This document shows, piece after piece, positions 56,375 through 64,000 of a DNA stretch of 64,000 bases. The number at the start of each line of letters is the position of its first letter. The first letter of the stretch is position 1. The stretch covers positions 45,044-109,043 of the forward strand of contig CALRAD010000003.1 in the NCBI GenBank assembly GCA_943350395.1. Reading direction: 5' to 3'. This DNA comes from Candidatus Peribacteria bacterium. GTDB lineage: Bacteria; Patescibacteriota; Gracilibacteria; Peribacterales; Peribacteraceae. The notes under the pieces were generated by a model. It saw only the letters and a list, made by a program, of their open reading frames with translations, did no database searches and was not told the origin of the DNA. A program made the position numbers and the translations under genes.

Positions 56375-57805
56375 TTATTCGTCGTCGACGATCGCTCGTC
56401 TCTGTTGCATCGGTTTCATTTGCCCGATCATTTTGCCGCTGACTTTCGAAGCGAGAGACTGAGCCTCGTGCGCTTTGTCGATATCGTAGAAGCGCATTTG
56501 CTCTTTCTTGAACATCAATTCAACTCTCCCCGTCGGACCGTTTCGGTGCTTCCGGATATAGATGTCCGTAATGCCCGGTCTATCGGAGTCTTCCTCGTAG
56601 TAGTCTTCGCGGTACATCATCAGCACTACGTCGGCATCTTGCTCGATCGAACCCGATTCGCGGAGGTCACTGAGCTGCGGGATATTGCCGGGTCTGTTTT
56701 CGACGGCACGAGAGAGCTGGCTGAGAGCCACGATCGGGATTTTCAGTTCGCGTCCGAGCATCTTGAGAGAGCGCGAAATCTCGGAAATTTCTTGCACTCT
56801 ATTCCCGACGTATCCCTGGTTTCCTGTGCTCATAAGCTGCAAGAAGTCCACGATAATCATATCGAGTCCATGCTCCATCTGGAGACGGCGGGCTTTCGCT
56901 CGCAGTTCCGGGATCGACGAGCCCATGGAATCGTCGATGAAGATGTTCGCTTTGTTCAGGTCATCCATGATGGGTCCCATGTTTTGGAAATCTTTATCAT
57001 CAAGTTTTCCTTTTTGCAGCTTCCACGAATCCACGCCAAGCATTGAGGCGAATAGACGATCCACCAGCTGTTCTTTGCTCATTTCGAGAGAGAAGATGCC
57101 GATCGTCTTGTTGTTCTTGATGGATGCATTCTGTGCGATATTGAGCGCGAGTGCCGTCTTTCCCATGCTCGGTCTTCCGGCGATAATGATGAGATCGCTC
57201 GGTTGGAAGCCAGACAACTTCATGTCGAGTGCCGTATAGCCGGTTGCGACTCCTTTGATGGCGCTGTCTTTCGACTCGTGCATCTCAGCGAATTTTTCGT
57301 AGCGTGCGCTCAGGATGTCACGGATGTGAATGAATTTTTCTTTAAGGAATGTTGCGGAAATATGAAATACGGTTTTTTCGACCTGTTCCAAGAGATCCGG
57401 GATTTCTTTCTCGACTTCGAAACCGAGTGCTTTGATTTCCTCTCCCGCCCGAATGATTCTTCGATGCACGGCTTTGGTTTTCACGATCTGTCCGTACTTG
57501 TAGACGTGCGCCGACGTCGGAACTTTCGAAGCAAGTTCGGCAAGGAGCGCGCTTCCTCCGACGTCTTGGAGTTTCTTGTTGTCCGAGAGCTTGTTGCTGA
57601 CGGTGACGATATCGATCGGTTGGTGTCCCTGATACAGCGCAAGAACGGCTGCGAAGATCATCTTGTACGTCGGATCGTAAAAATCATCCGGCACGAGAAG
57701 GTCCGATACTTTGATGATGGCTTCCGGATCGACAAGCAGTGCTCCGAGCACCGTCTGTTCGGCTTCCAAACTATGCGGCTGTACGTCGAGGAAGGCTTGA
57801 GCCAT
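56375..57805 (-). CDS. dnaB: Replicative DNA helicase
   Basis: 'PHSLEAEQTVLGALLVDPEAI', 'LIIIAGRPSMGKTALALNIA', 'DFLQLMS', 'LRESGSIEQDADVVLMMYR'. Confidence 0.97.
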   Translation of the reverse strand: MAQAFLDVQPHSLEAEQTVLGALLVDPEAIIKVSDLLVPDDFYDPTYKMIFAAVLALYQGHQPIDIVTVSNKLSDNKKLQDVGGSALLAELASKVPTSAHVYKYGQIVKTKAVHRRIIRAGEEIKALGFEVEKEIPDLLEQVEKTVFHISATFLKEKFIHIRDILSARYEKFAEMHESKDSAIKGVATGYTALDMKLSGFQPSDLIIIAGRPSMGKTALALNIAQNASIKNNKTIGIFSLEMSKEQLVDRLFASMLGVDSWKLQKGKLDDKDFQNMGPIMDDLNKANIFIDDSMGSSIPELRAKARRLQMEHGLDMIIVDFLQLMSTGNQGYVGNRVQEISEISRSLKMLGRELKIPIVALSQLSRAVENRPGNIPQLSDLRESGSIEQDADVVLMMYREDYYEEDSDRPGITDIYIRKHRNGPTGRVELMFKKEQMRFYDIDKAHEAQSLASKVSGKMIGQMKPMQQRRAIVDDE

Positions 57806-57875
57806 AGGGGGAAAGTGTAGCTGAATTTCCCCCCGAGGCTAGCTTGTTTCTAAGAGTCCTTCATGATGAGATCAC

Positions 57876-58976
57876 CTAAATTGCACTCGCCTTCATATAC
57901 GCTTCTCGAATCTCTTTCTCGAGCTTCTCAGCGAGTTTTGCATGCTCTTTCAGGTACTGGCGTGCCATTTCCCGTCCCTGTCCGATCGTTTCTTCTCCGT
58001 GACGGAAGTAAGCACCGGATTTCTCGATGATTCCGTATTTCACTCCAAGATCGAGGATGTCTCCTTCTTTCGAGATTCCCTGTCCGTAGAGGATGTCGAA
58101 CTCTGCTTGCCTGAACGGCGGAGCGATCTTATTTTTGACAACTTTCACGCGTGTGCGGTTGCCGACAATGGTTTGTTCATCGGCACCTTTTTCGGTGATC
58201 TTGTCGATTCTGCGGACGTCCAATCGGAGTGAAGCGTAAAACTTGAGTGCGTTGCCGCCCGTTGTGGTTTCGGGATTGCCGAACATTACACCGATCTTCA
58301 TGCGCATCTGGTTGATGAAGACGACCGAGCAGTTTGTTTTGCTGACGATGGACGTAAGCTTTCGCAGTGCTTGGCTCATGAGGCGCGCCTGCAGACCCAT
58401 GTGGCTGTCGCCCATCATTCCTTCGATCTCGGCTCGTGGGGTGAGGGCTGCAACGGAGTCGATGACGATGATGTCAATGCCGCCGGACCGAACAAGTGTT
58501 TCGGTGATTTCAAGTGCCTGCTCGCCGTCATCGGGCTGAGAGACAAACAGATTGTCGATGTCGACACCAATTCTCTTGGCATATTGAATATCGAGTGCAT
58601 GCTCCGCGTCGATGAAGGCGGCTCTGCCTCCCCTCTTCTGGATCTGCGCGATTGCATGCAACGCAAGCGTTGTTTTGCCGGAGGATTCCGGACCGAAAAT
58701 TTCGATGATTCGACCGGTAGGAATGCCACCACCGAGGGCGAGATCGAGGCTGATACTGCCGCTGTGGTATGTATCGATTTGAACCATCTGTGCTTTGCCC
58801 ATATTCATGATGGCGCCTGCTCCGTACTGTTTTTCGATGTCTGCGATTGCGGCTTTGAGAGCATCAGTCTTCGCATTATCAAGTGCCGTTGCGACCTTGC
58901 CTTCTTTCGTCGCGGCAGGTTTTTGTACAGGTGTGACTGCTGCTACTGCGTCTATCGGGTTTGTCTGTTTCGTCAT
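57876..58976 (-). CDS. recA: Recombinase A
   Basis: '[41 protein letters not shown]', '[38 protein letters not shown]'. Confidence 0.98.
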   Translation of the reverse strand: MTKQTNPIDAVAAVTPVQKPAATKEGKVATALDNAKTDALKAAIADIEKQYGAGAIMNMGKAQMVQIDTYHSGSISLDLALGGGIPTGRIIEIFGPESSGKTTLALHAIAQIQKRGGRAAFIDAEHALDIQYAKRIGVDIDNLFVSQPDDGEQALEITETLVRSGGIDIIVIDSVAALTPRAEIEGMMGDSHMGLQARLMSQALRKLTSIVSKTNCSVVFINQMRMKIGVMFGNPETTTGGNALKFYASLRLDVRRIDKITEKGADEQTIVGNRTRVKVVKNKIAPPFRQAEFDILYGQGISKEGDILDLGVKYGIIEKSGAYFRHGEETIGQGREMARQYLKEHAKLAEKLEKEIREAYMKASAI

Positions 58977-59000
58977 GGGAGAGAAGGAGAAAAGAAATAG

Positions 59001-59016
59001 GTGTACGAACGTTCAC
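59001..59016. promoter_or_regulatory. Proximal recA operator GTGTAC-GAAC-GTTCAC (one mismatch from consensus)
   Basis: Same arms/spacer as 44833-44848 and 59084-59099, one mismatched position; 25 bp upstream of recA start. Confidence 0.6.
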
Positions 59017-59083
59017 AAGCACTATCTCTTTTCTGAGTGTACGCGTCAAACAGAAGGACTTGAAAGTGGCTGAGAATGTTATG

Positions 59084-59099
59084 GTGTACAATTGTACAC
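59084..59099. promoter_or_regulatory. Distal recA operator GTGTAC-AATT-GTACAC
   Basis: Perfect palindrome, extended to GGTGTACAATTGTACACC at 59083-59100. Confidence 0.65.
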
Positions 59100-59122
59100 C
59101 TTAGAAAGGTGTGGATTTTCCG

Positions 59123-59965
59123 TTACGGCTGAATAGACCTGCACTTCCCTATCTTCAGAGCAGGATCAAACACATCACAGAATGAACCTTGGGGGCAGAG
59201 AATATTTGCTGCTCCTCCGCATGGAGCTGAGAGCAAATCACCGGAGCCTGTGTTCGTCCCTCTTTTATCCGAGAGAAATTTTATCGAATTCAGTGCGAAT
59301 TCGAATTCACTCTCGAGGAGTTTTGCATCCTCTACCCGCTCGATCGATCGTTGCGTCGACACATCGAAACGAATATGGAGAATCGAATCGTTGTCTTCCA
59401 CAAAGACGTCGGCTTTGCCGCTTCCTTGCGTTCCGATGCGCACTGTTCGGTGACCGCTCAGGTAGTACTCGGAACCGCCTGTCGGCAGCGAACCGCTTCC
59501 GCTGATGCGGATGATCAGGAGAGGAATTTCTTCTCCCGGCAGCAGGAACGAAGCAACACTTTTTTGAATGTTTCCTTTCCAAGCATTCGGTGTTTGCAGT
59601 TGTATGTCGAGTGCAGGGATATTCCAGAGATGAAGCCCCGAGTCCCCTTTTACAGAGGTGAGTTTGCTGATGATCAGTACGGGTAAATGATTTTTCGAAG
59701 TGTTTTTTTCTGCGATGCCTTCGAGGTACACGGTTTGTCCTTCGACTGCGACAAGATTCTCGGTCTTGCTCTCAACGTAATAGGTTTGCTTCCCGTTGAT
59801 CAGGAAGAGATGAGATCCGCGCCTGAGGAGTGATACGTCAGCCGGGATCAGTGTTCCTGTACCGCTCACTGGACCGAGAGGAGACAGGCTGACTGTGGTT
59901 TTGGTGCAGGCAGCAACAGAGAAGAGCAGACCTGCAAAAATGCTAGCACAAAGAAATCGTTTCAT
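59123..59965 (-). CDS. Hypothetical lipoprotein
   Basis: 'MKRFLCASIFAGLLFSVAAC' lipobox signal peptide. Confidence 0.75.
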   Translation of the reverse strand: MKRFLCASIFAGLLFSVAACTKTTVSLSPLGPVSGTGTLIPADVSLLRRGSHLFLINGKQTYYVESKTENLVAVEGQTVYLEGIAEKNTSKNHLPVLIISKLTSVKGDSGLHLWNIPALDIQLQTPNAWKGNIQKSVASFLLPGEEIPLLIIRISGSGSLPTGGSEYYLSGHRTVRIGTQGSGKADVFVEDNDSILHIRFDVSTQRSIERVEDAKLLESEFEFALNSIKFLSDKRGTNTGSGDLLSAPCGGAANILCPQGSFCDVFDPALKIGKCRSIQP

Positions 59966-59988
59966 AGGTGATGAGTATAGCACTATCC

Positions 59989-61089
59989 CTATTTCTTCTT
60001 GCTTGCATCGAAGTCGTATACCGCACGACCGACACGGACGAAGTACGGCATCTTCTGGAGGTTCAAGCTGATCGTGCCGACTTTCACGGTGCGCTGCTTG
60101 CTGACCTCCTCGATGATTTGCTTCTTCGAGAGAGCTCCTTTCTCCTTGAGGATCGTCTCGATGACATCGGCAACCGTACCTGGCTCGAAGCCCCACTCAC
60201 GCAGTGCGTAGAGACCTCTGCCGACGAGGACGAATTGCGGATAGCGGATGAGTTCGTTATGGACGGCTTGGACGGTGACGTTCTTGTGGTCGAAGTGAGC
60301 TTCTCTGATTTGGTTCGCGATCTCCATGAAATGGAGAGGGTGTCCGATCTTCTTGAGAACGATCTCGACTTTGTCGCGGATCGAACGAGGACGCACGAAA
60401 CGCCACTCGGTAAGTCCCCAGCCTTCAGCAATCTCTTTCAGACGTTCATCGATTGCGAGACAGCTCGTAATAAGTTCTTGCGATGGTACGCGTCCTTGGA
60501 ATGCAGGCATCGCCTGGATGGAACTGATGAGCTCGACAGCTTTCATGCATGAGTGACGCTTGTTGAGGAACTTCACTCCCATGTCGACGATCGTCGAAAT
60601 GTCCTCAAGTCCGAGGTTCGAGAGTCTCCAGAACGGCTTATAGGTCATGCTGTGACCTTCGGATGCCATCTCGGTATCGATGGCAAAACTGAGACGAAGC
60701 ACCGTACCGTCGATCACTTCTGAGCCCGGCAAACGCTTGAGAACCGTCGAGACGAGTTCGGAAGAAAGCATGAGTCCGCCGTGGGTACGGAGAATCCCCT
60801 TCGCGATCTCGTTTACCTCGTTGAGTCGTGTGGTTCGAACCGTTCTCTTGAGCTTGCTTAAGGCAATGCTCTCGATCTGACGAATGCGCTCCCTCGTCAC
60901 GTTGAAGTGTTTACCGATTTTCTCGAGTGTCTGTTTTCCCTGACCCGTCAACGCAAACCGACGCTTGATGACTTCGGTTTCCTTCTGCGTGAGTACGAGG
61001 AACAAATCGCCGAGAAGATCCTGCAAATTCAGATTCAGTTGGGACTTCTGTGCGGCGTTTTGTGAACCTTGGGCGGTTGAGGGAGACAT
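59989..61089 (-). CDS. Sigma-70 region 4 HTH fused to HARE-like (RpoE-delta type) HTH domains
   Basis: 'LTQKETEVIKRRFALTGQGKQTLEKIGKHFNVTRERIRQIESIALSKLKR' region 4; 'IGHPLHFMEIANQIREAHFDHKNVTVQAVHNELIRYPQFVLVGRGLYALREWGFEPGTVADVI' HARE-like. Confidence 0.85.
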   Translation of the reverse strand: MSPSTAQGSQNAAQKSQLNLNLQDLLGDLFLVLTQKETEVIKRRFALTGQGKQTLEKIGKHFNVTRERIRQIESIALSKLKRTVRTTRLNEVNEIAKGILRTHGGLMLSSELVSTVLKRLPGSEVIDGTVLRLSFAIDTEMASEGHSMTYKPFWRLSNLGLEDISTIVDMGVKFLNKRHSCMKAVELISSIQAMPAFQGRVPSQELITSCLAIDERLKEIAEGWGLTEWRFVRPRSIRDKVEIVLKKIGHPLHFMEIANQIREAHFDHKNVTVQAVHNELIRYPQFVLVGRGLYALREWGFEPGTVADVIETILKEKGALSKKQIIEEVSKQRTVKVGTISLNLQKMPYFVRVGRAVYDFDASKKK

Positions 61090-61264
61090 ACGCGAGAGAG
61101 GTGGGGAATAAAACTATCTTGTTCTACCAGAACGTTGACAGAAAATAAAGTTAAATTTGCTTTCCTGTCCGGACCGGCGGAGATTTGCTCATTTTTTCTT
61201 CGAGTGAGCGGAAAAGAACAAGACTGTTTTCCCTATGAAAGGGAGTTATTATAGAATATTAGAA

Positions 61265-61663
61265 TTAGATGTCAATAGCATTCTTTTTGTCCATCCAGAC
61301 TGTGAGAAGAGCACATGCTGCAGTCGCATCAGAATCGCTTCCCTTAGCCGTAAAGTGAACGTTTGTCGTGTACCGTTCGTCAAGAAATGCAGGTTTCAGC
61401 CCGGTTGAATGCTCAATCATTTTTGCAGTCTCTTTGACGAGGCCAACTTGCTCCCCTTCCGCTCCCGAGGGAAGCAGAGGAAGACCGATGATCAGCTGAT
61501 CTATTTTTTTACTCTTCGTGATGGAAGTCACTTGCCTTGTGAGTTCTTCAGTCGTTCTATGATGGATTGTGTCCAGTGCAATAACGATGCCGCTCTTTGT
61601 TTCTCCATACGCAACGCCCGTGCGACGAAGACCGATATCCAAGGCGAGAACGTTCATCAACAT
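61265..61663 (-). CDS. ruvX: Putative pre-16S rRNA nuclease / Holliday junction resolvase YqgF (RuvX)
   Basis: 'LALDIGLRRTGVAYGET', 'IDQLIIGLPL', 'FLDERYTT'. Confidence 0.88.
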   Translation of the reverse strand: MLMNVLALDIGLRRTGVAYGETKSGIVIALDTIHHRTTEELTRQVTSITKSKKIDQLIIGLPLLPSGAEGEQVGLVKETAKMIEHSTGLKPAFLDERYTTNVHFTAKGSDSDATAACALLTVWMDKKNAIDI

Positions 61664-61738
61664 GATTGTAGCAGGCAATATTTTATCGCACGAAAAATTT
61701 GAGTATTTTGTTTCAGGCATCGCGACCACGGAGGGTCG

Positions 61739-62005
61739 CTATTTCTTTCGAACGTTCGTCAGTCTGCTGAGGAGAGACTTCTTGTTTGCAGCGTTTTTCT
61801 TGTGAATGATCTTCTTCTTTGCAGCCATGTCGATCGCCTTGAATGCGACCGGCAACACTTTGAGTGCTTCGTCGATCTTTCCTGCTTTTACGAGATCACG
61901 GACTTTACGCATCTGCGTTTTCATCGAAGTCTTGAATGGAAGCCTGCGAGCAGCACGAACTATATTCTGGCGGGCTGCTTTGATGGAGGAATCAAGAATC
62001 GGCAT
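61739..62005 (-). CDS. rpsT: 30S ribosomal protein S20
   Basis: 'SSIKAARQNIVRAARRLPFKTSMKTQMRKVRDLVKAGKIDEALKVLPVAFKAIDMAAKKKIIHKKNAANKKSLLSRL'. Confidence 0.93.
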   Translation of the reverse strand: MPILDSSIKAARQNIVRAARRLPFKTSMKTQMRKVRDLVKAGKIDEALKVLPVAFKAIDMAAKKKIIHKKNAANKKSLLSRLTNVRKK

Positions 62006-62068
62006 AGAGCTGATTCAGGGTAGGGATACAGATGTGCGGTGTCAATGGAAGACTGATACCATGCGAGT

Positions 62069-63847
62069 ATGTGCGGAATCTTCGGATACACCGGTCCCCG
62101 GAAGAATGCCGGTGTTGTTGTGATCAAAGGCCTCAAGAATCTTGAATATCGAGGGTATGACTCGTGGGGAGTTGCCATGCGCCTCAGTGATGGATCGCTT
62201 CGAACGTCGAAAGAGGTCGGCAAGATTGGTGCTGTCAATAATGAGGACTTTGCGGATGAGAGCAGTCTCGCCATCGCTCACTCTCGCTGGGCGACGCATG
62301 GTGGCGTGACGAAGGAGAACGCACATCCGCACTTCAGCGGCGACCAGCGCATTGCCGTCGTGCATAACGGCATCATTGAAAACTTCGAGGCTCTTCGAGA
62401 TGAACTGAGGGCGAAGGGTCACGTGTTCGCATCGGAGACCGATACCGAAGTCATCCCCCATTTGATTGAAGAATTGTTGAAAAAGAATGGTACGACATTG
62501 AATGAAGCGGTGAGAGCTGCATGCAAGCGTTTTGCAGGCAGGTATGCGATTCTCGTAATGGACCGGACATCTGAGACGCTCGTAGCGGCGCGTACGGGCT
62601 CTCCTCTTATTGTCGGTGTCGGAGAGAAAGAATTTTTCATAGCGTCCGATATTCCGGCATTCCTCGAGTATACGCGCACGGTCGAATATCTTGATGATGG
62701 AGAGATGGTCACGGTTGAGAATGGAGCGATTCGTTTCCAAAATATCGACACGGGAGAAGAGAGAGCGAAGCGTCTCGTGACGATTGACTGGACTGTGAAA
62801 GATGCGGACAAAGGAGAGTACGAGCACTACATGATGAAAGAAATCATGGATCAGAAGCAGACGATCCAAAGAGCCGTGCATCAGGACGACGAACAAATTA
62901 TGAAGGTCGCGAAGGCGATCGAGACGTGTCTCGGGTGCATTCTGTGCGCGTGCGGCACCGCAGGGAAAGTCTGCATGGCTGCCGATTACTTTTTTTCGGT
63001 CATCGCAAAGAGGCACGTGAACTTCGCACCTGCGAGCGAGTTTCCGATTTACCATCACTTCTTGAAGCCTGAGAGTTTGATCATCGTCGTATCGCAGTCC
63101 GGAGAAACGGCAGACGTTCTGGAGGCGATGAAGGTGGCGAAGAAAGCGGGATCGAAAGTGCTCGCGATCGTGAATACCGAAGGCAGTTCGATCGCGCGTG
63201 CCGCGGACTTCACTCTTCTGATCAATGCCGGCCCCGAGCGCGCCGTCGCATCGACGAAAGCGGCGACCGGACAGATGGCTGTGCTCCTTCTTATCGCACA
63301 TGCGGTGGCAGGAAAACTAAACGTCGGTCGTACGCTTCTCCTCGAAGCGAGCGGACAGATCAACGATATGCTTAACCCACGTTATATCGATCACATTCAA
63401 GGTATTGCGAAGAAAATCTGCACGCACGAGAATATGTACATCATCGGCAAAGGTTGGAACTACCCGATGGCACTCGAGAGCGCGATCAAGATTCAGGAAG
63501 TGAGTTATATTCATGCCGAAGGTTTTGCGGCAGGAGAGCTGAAGCACGGTCCGATTGCGCTTATCGAAGAAGGAACGCCGTGCATCGCGCTCCTTGGCAA
63601 TGACGAATTCACGTCAGATATTCTCAGTAACATTATGGAACTGAAGGCGCGAGGAGCATTCATTATCGCCGTCTCTCCTGTTCGTCATGAGATGTTCGAT
63701 CTCTGGATCAAAGTCCCGGACGCGGGTGCTGCGCAGCCGATTGTGAACATTATTCCTATCCAGATTTTGGCTTATTCTCTTGCTGTTCTCAGAGGCAAGG
63801 ATCCGGATATGCCACGCAATTTGGCGAAGTCGGTGACGGTGAAATGA
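62069..63847 (+). CDS. glmS: Glutamine--fructose-6-phosphate aminotransferase (isomerizing)
   Basis: 'MCGIFGYTG', 'HSRWATHGGVTKENAHPH', 'VSQSGETADVLEAM', 'NPRYIDHIQ', C-term 'DPDMPRNLAKSVTVK'. Confidence 0.98.
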   Translation: MCGIFGYTGPRKNAGVVVIKGLKNLEYRGYDSWGVAMRLSDGSLRTSKEVGKIGAVNNEDFADESSLAIAHSRWATHGGVTKENAHPHFSGDQRIAVVHNGIIENFEALRDELRAKGHVFASETDTEVIPHLIEELLKKNGTTLNEAVRAACKRFAGRYAILVMDRTSETLVAARTGSPLIVGVGEKEFFIASDIPAFLEYTRTVEYLDDGEMVTVENGAIRFQNIDTGEERAKRLVTIDWTVKDADKGEYEHYMMKEIMDQKQTIQRAVHQDDEQIMKVAKAIETCLGCILCACGTAGKVCMAADYFFSVIAKRHVNFAPASEFPIYHHFLKPESLIIVVSQSGETADVLEAMKVAKKAGSKVLAIVNTEGSSIARAADFTLLINAGPERAVASTKAATGQMAVLLLIAHAVAGKLNVGRTLLLEASGQINDMLNPRYIDHIQGIAKKICTHENMYIIGKGWNYPMALESAIKIQEVSYIHAEGFAAGELKHGPIALIEEGTPCIALLGNDEFTSDILSNIMELKARGAFIIAVSPVRHEMFDLWIKVPDAGAAQPIVNIIPIQILAYSLAVLRGKDPDMPRNLAKSVTVK

Positions 63848-63904
63848 CAAGATTTGTTCCAATTGCAGCAATTAGGGTTACACATTCGTAGGTAGGGTGA
63901 AGTC

Positions 63905-64000
63905 ATGAAATCTCACACCTCCTTCCGTTTTGCTGCCATGAAAGCTTCCGTCGTTGAACAAGTTCTCTCCGGTGACATCTCCGTCTCTTCTGCTGCACGA
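63905..64000 (+). CDS. N-terminus of a HTH protein, possibly a transposase (truncated at window edge)
   Basis: MKSHTSFRFAAMKASVVEQVLSGDISVSSAAR resembles the first HTH of IS3/IS481-type transposases; only 32 codons visible. Confidence 0.3.
   Translation, partial: MKSHTSFRFAAMKASVVEQVLSGDISVSSAAR

Noticed and set aside
59037-59042. Third GTGTAC half-site between the two recA operators
   Set aside because: No matching GTACAC arm at the correct spacing; may be incidental.
62042-63301. 419-aa minus-strand ORF
   Set aside because: Antisense to glmS, no domain; shadow ORF.
1-64000. CRISPR arrays, rRNA genes, prophage or classic toxin-antitoxin loci
   Set aside because: No regularly spaced direct repeats, no rRNA signatures and no recognisable phage structural cluster or TA pair were seen by reading; a computational scan would be needed to be exhaustive.

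Overview
This 64 kb window is a gene-dense bacterial chromosome segment using the standard bacterial code (UGA acts as stop, for example in queE and csaB). The gene content and the abundance of family-less membrane or secreted proteins suggest a Patescibacteria/CPR genome, possibly Peregrinibacteria/Peribacteria-like; that placement is inference. Housekeeping genes include infB, rplS, lepA, rplI, secG, rplU, tgt, clpP, miaA, recG, queF/queE/queC, rarA, tsaE, pgk, tyrS, an rluA-type synthase, nadK, fbp, gap, mraY, dnaB, recA, ruvX, rpsT and glmS. Two tRNAs (Val-TAC and Pro-TGG) are present. I saw no CRISPR array and no rRNA.

Most interesting observations:
(1) A perfect palindromic operator, GTGTAC-N4-GTACAC, occurs upstream of recA, with a second one-mismatch copy there. 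The same operator sits at the start of a small two-gene unit at 44.8-45.2 kb that ends in a 32-aa single-TM microprotein. Two more microproteins of the same family lie 0.6 kb downstream. This looks like an SOS-type regulon with SidA-like effectors.
(2) A 650-aa caspase-fold protease with two N-terminal tandem repeats lies directly behind tRNA-Val.
(3) Two sigma-region-4 fusion proteins lack sigma region 2: sigma4 plus two alpha-CTD-like domains, and sigma4 plus HARE-like domains.
(4) A stand-alone, catalytically degenerate AroE N-terminal-like domain precedes pgk.
(5) Several palindromic repeat families abut or invade coding sequences (miaA, a GIY-YIG gene, the lepA stop codon).
(6) A cluster of DnaA-box-like 9-mers lies in a convergent intergenic region.
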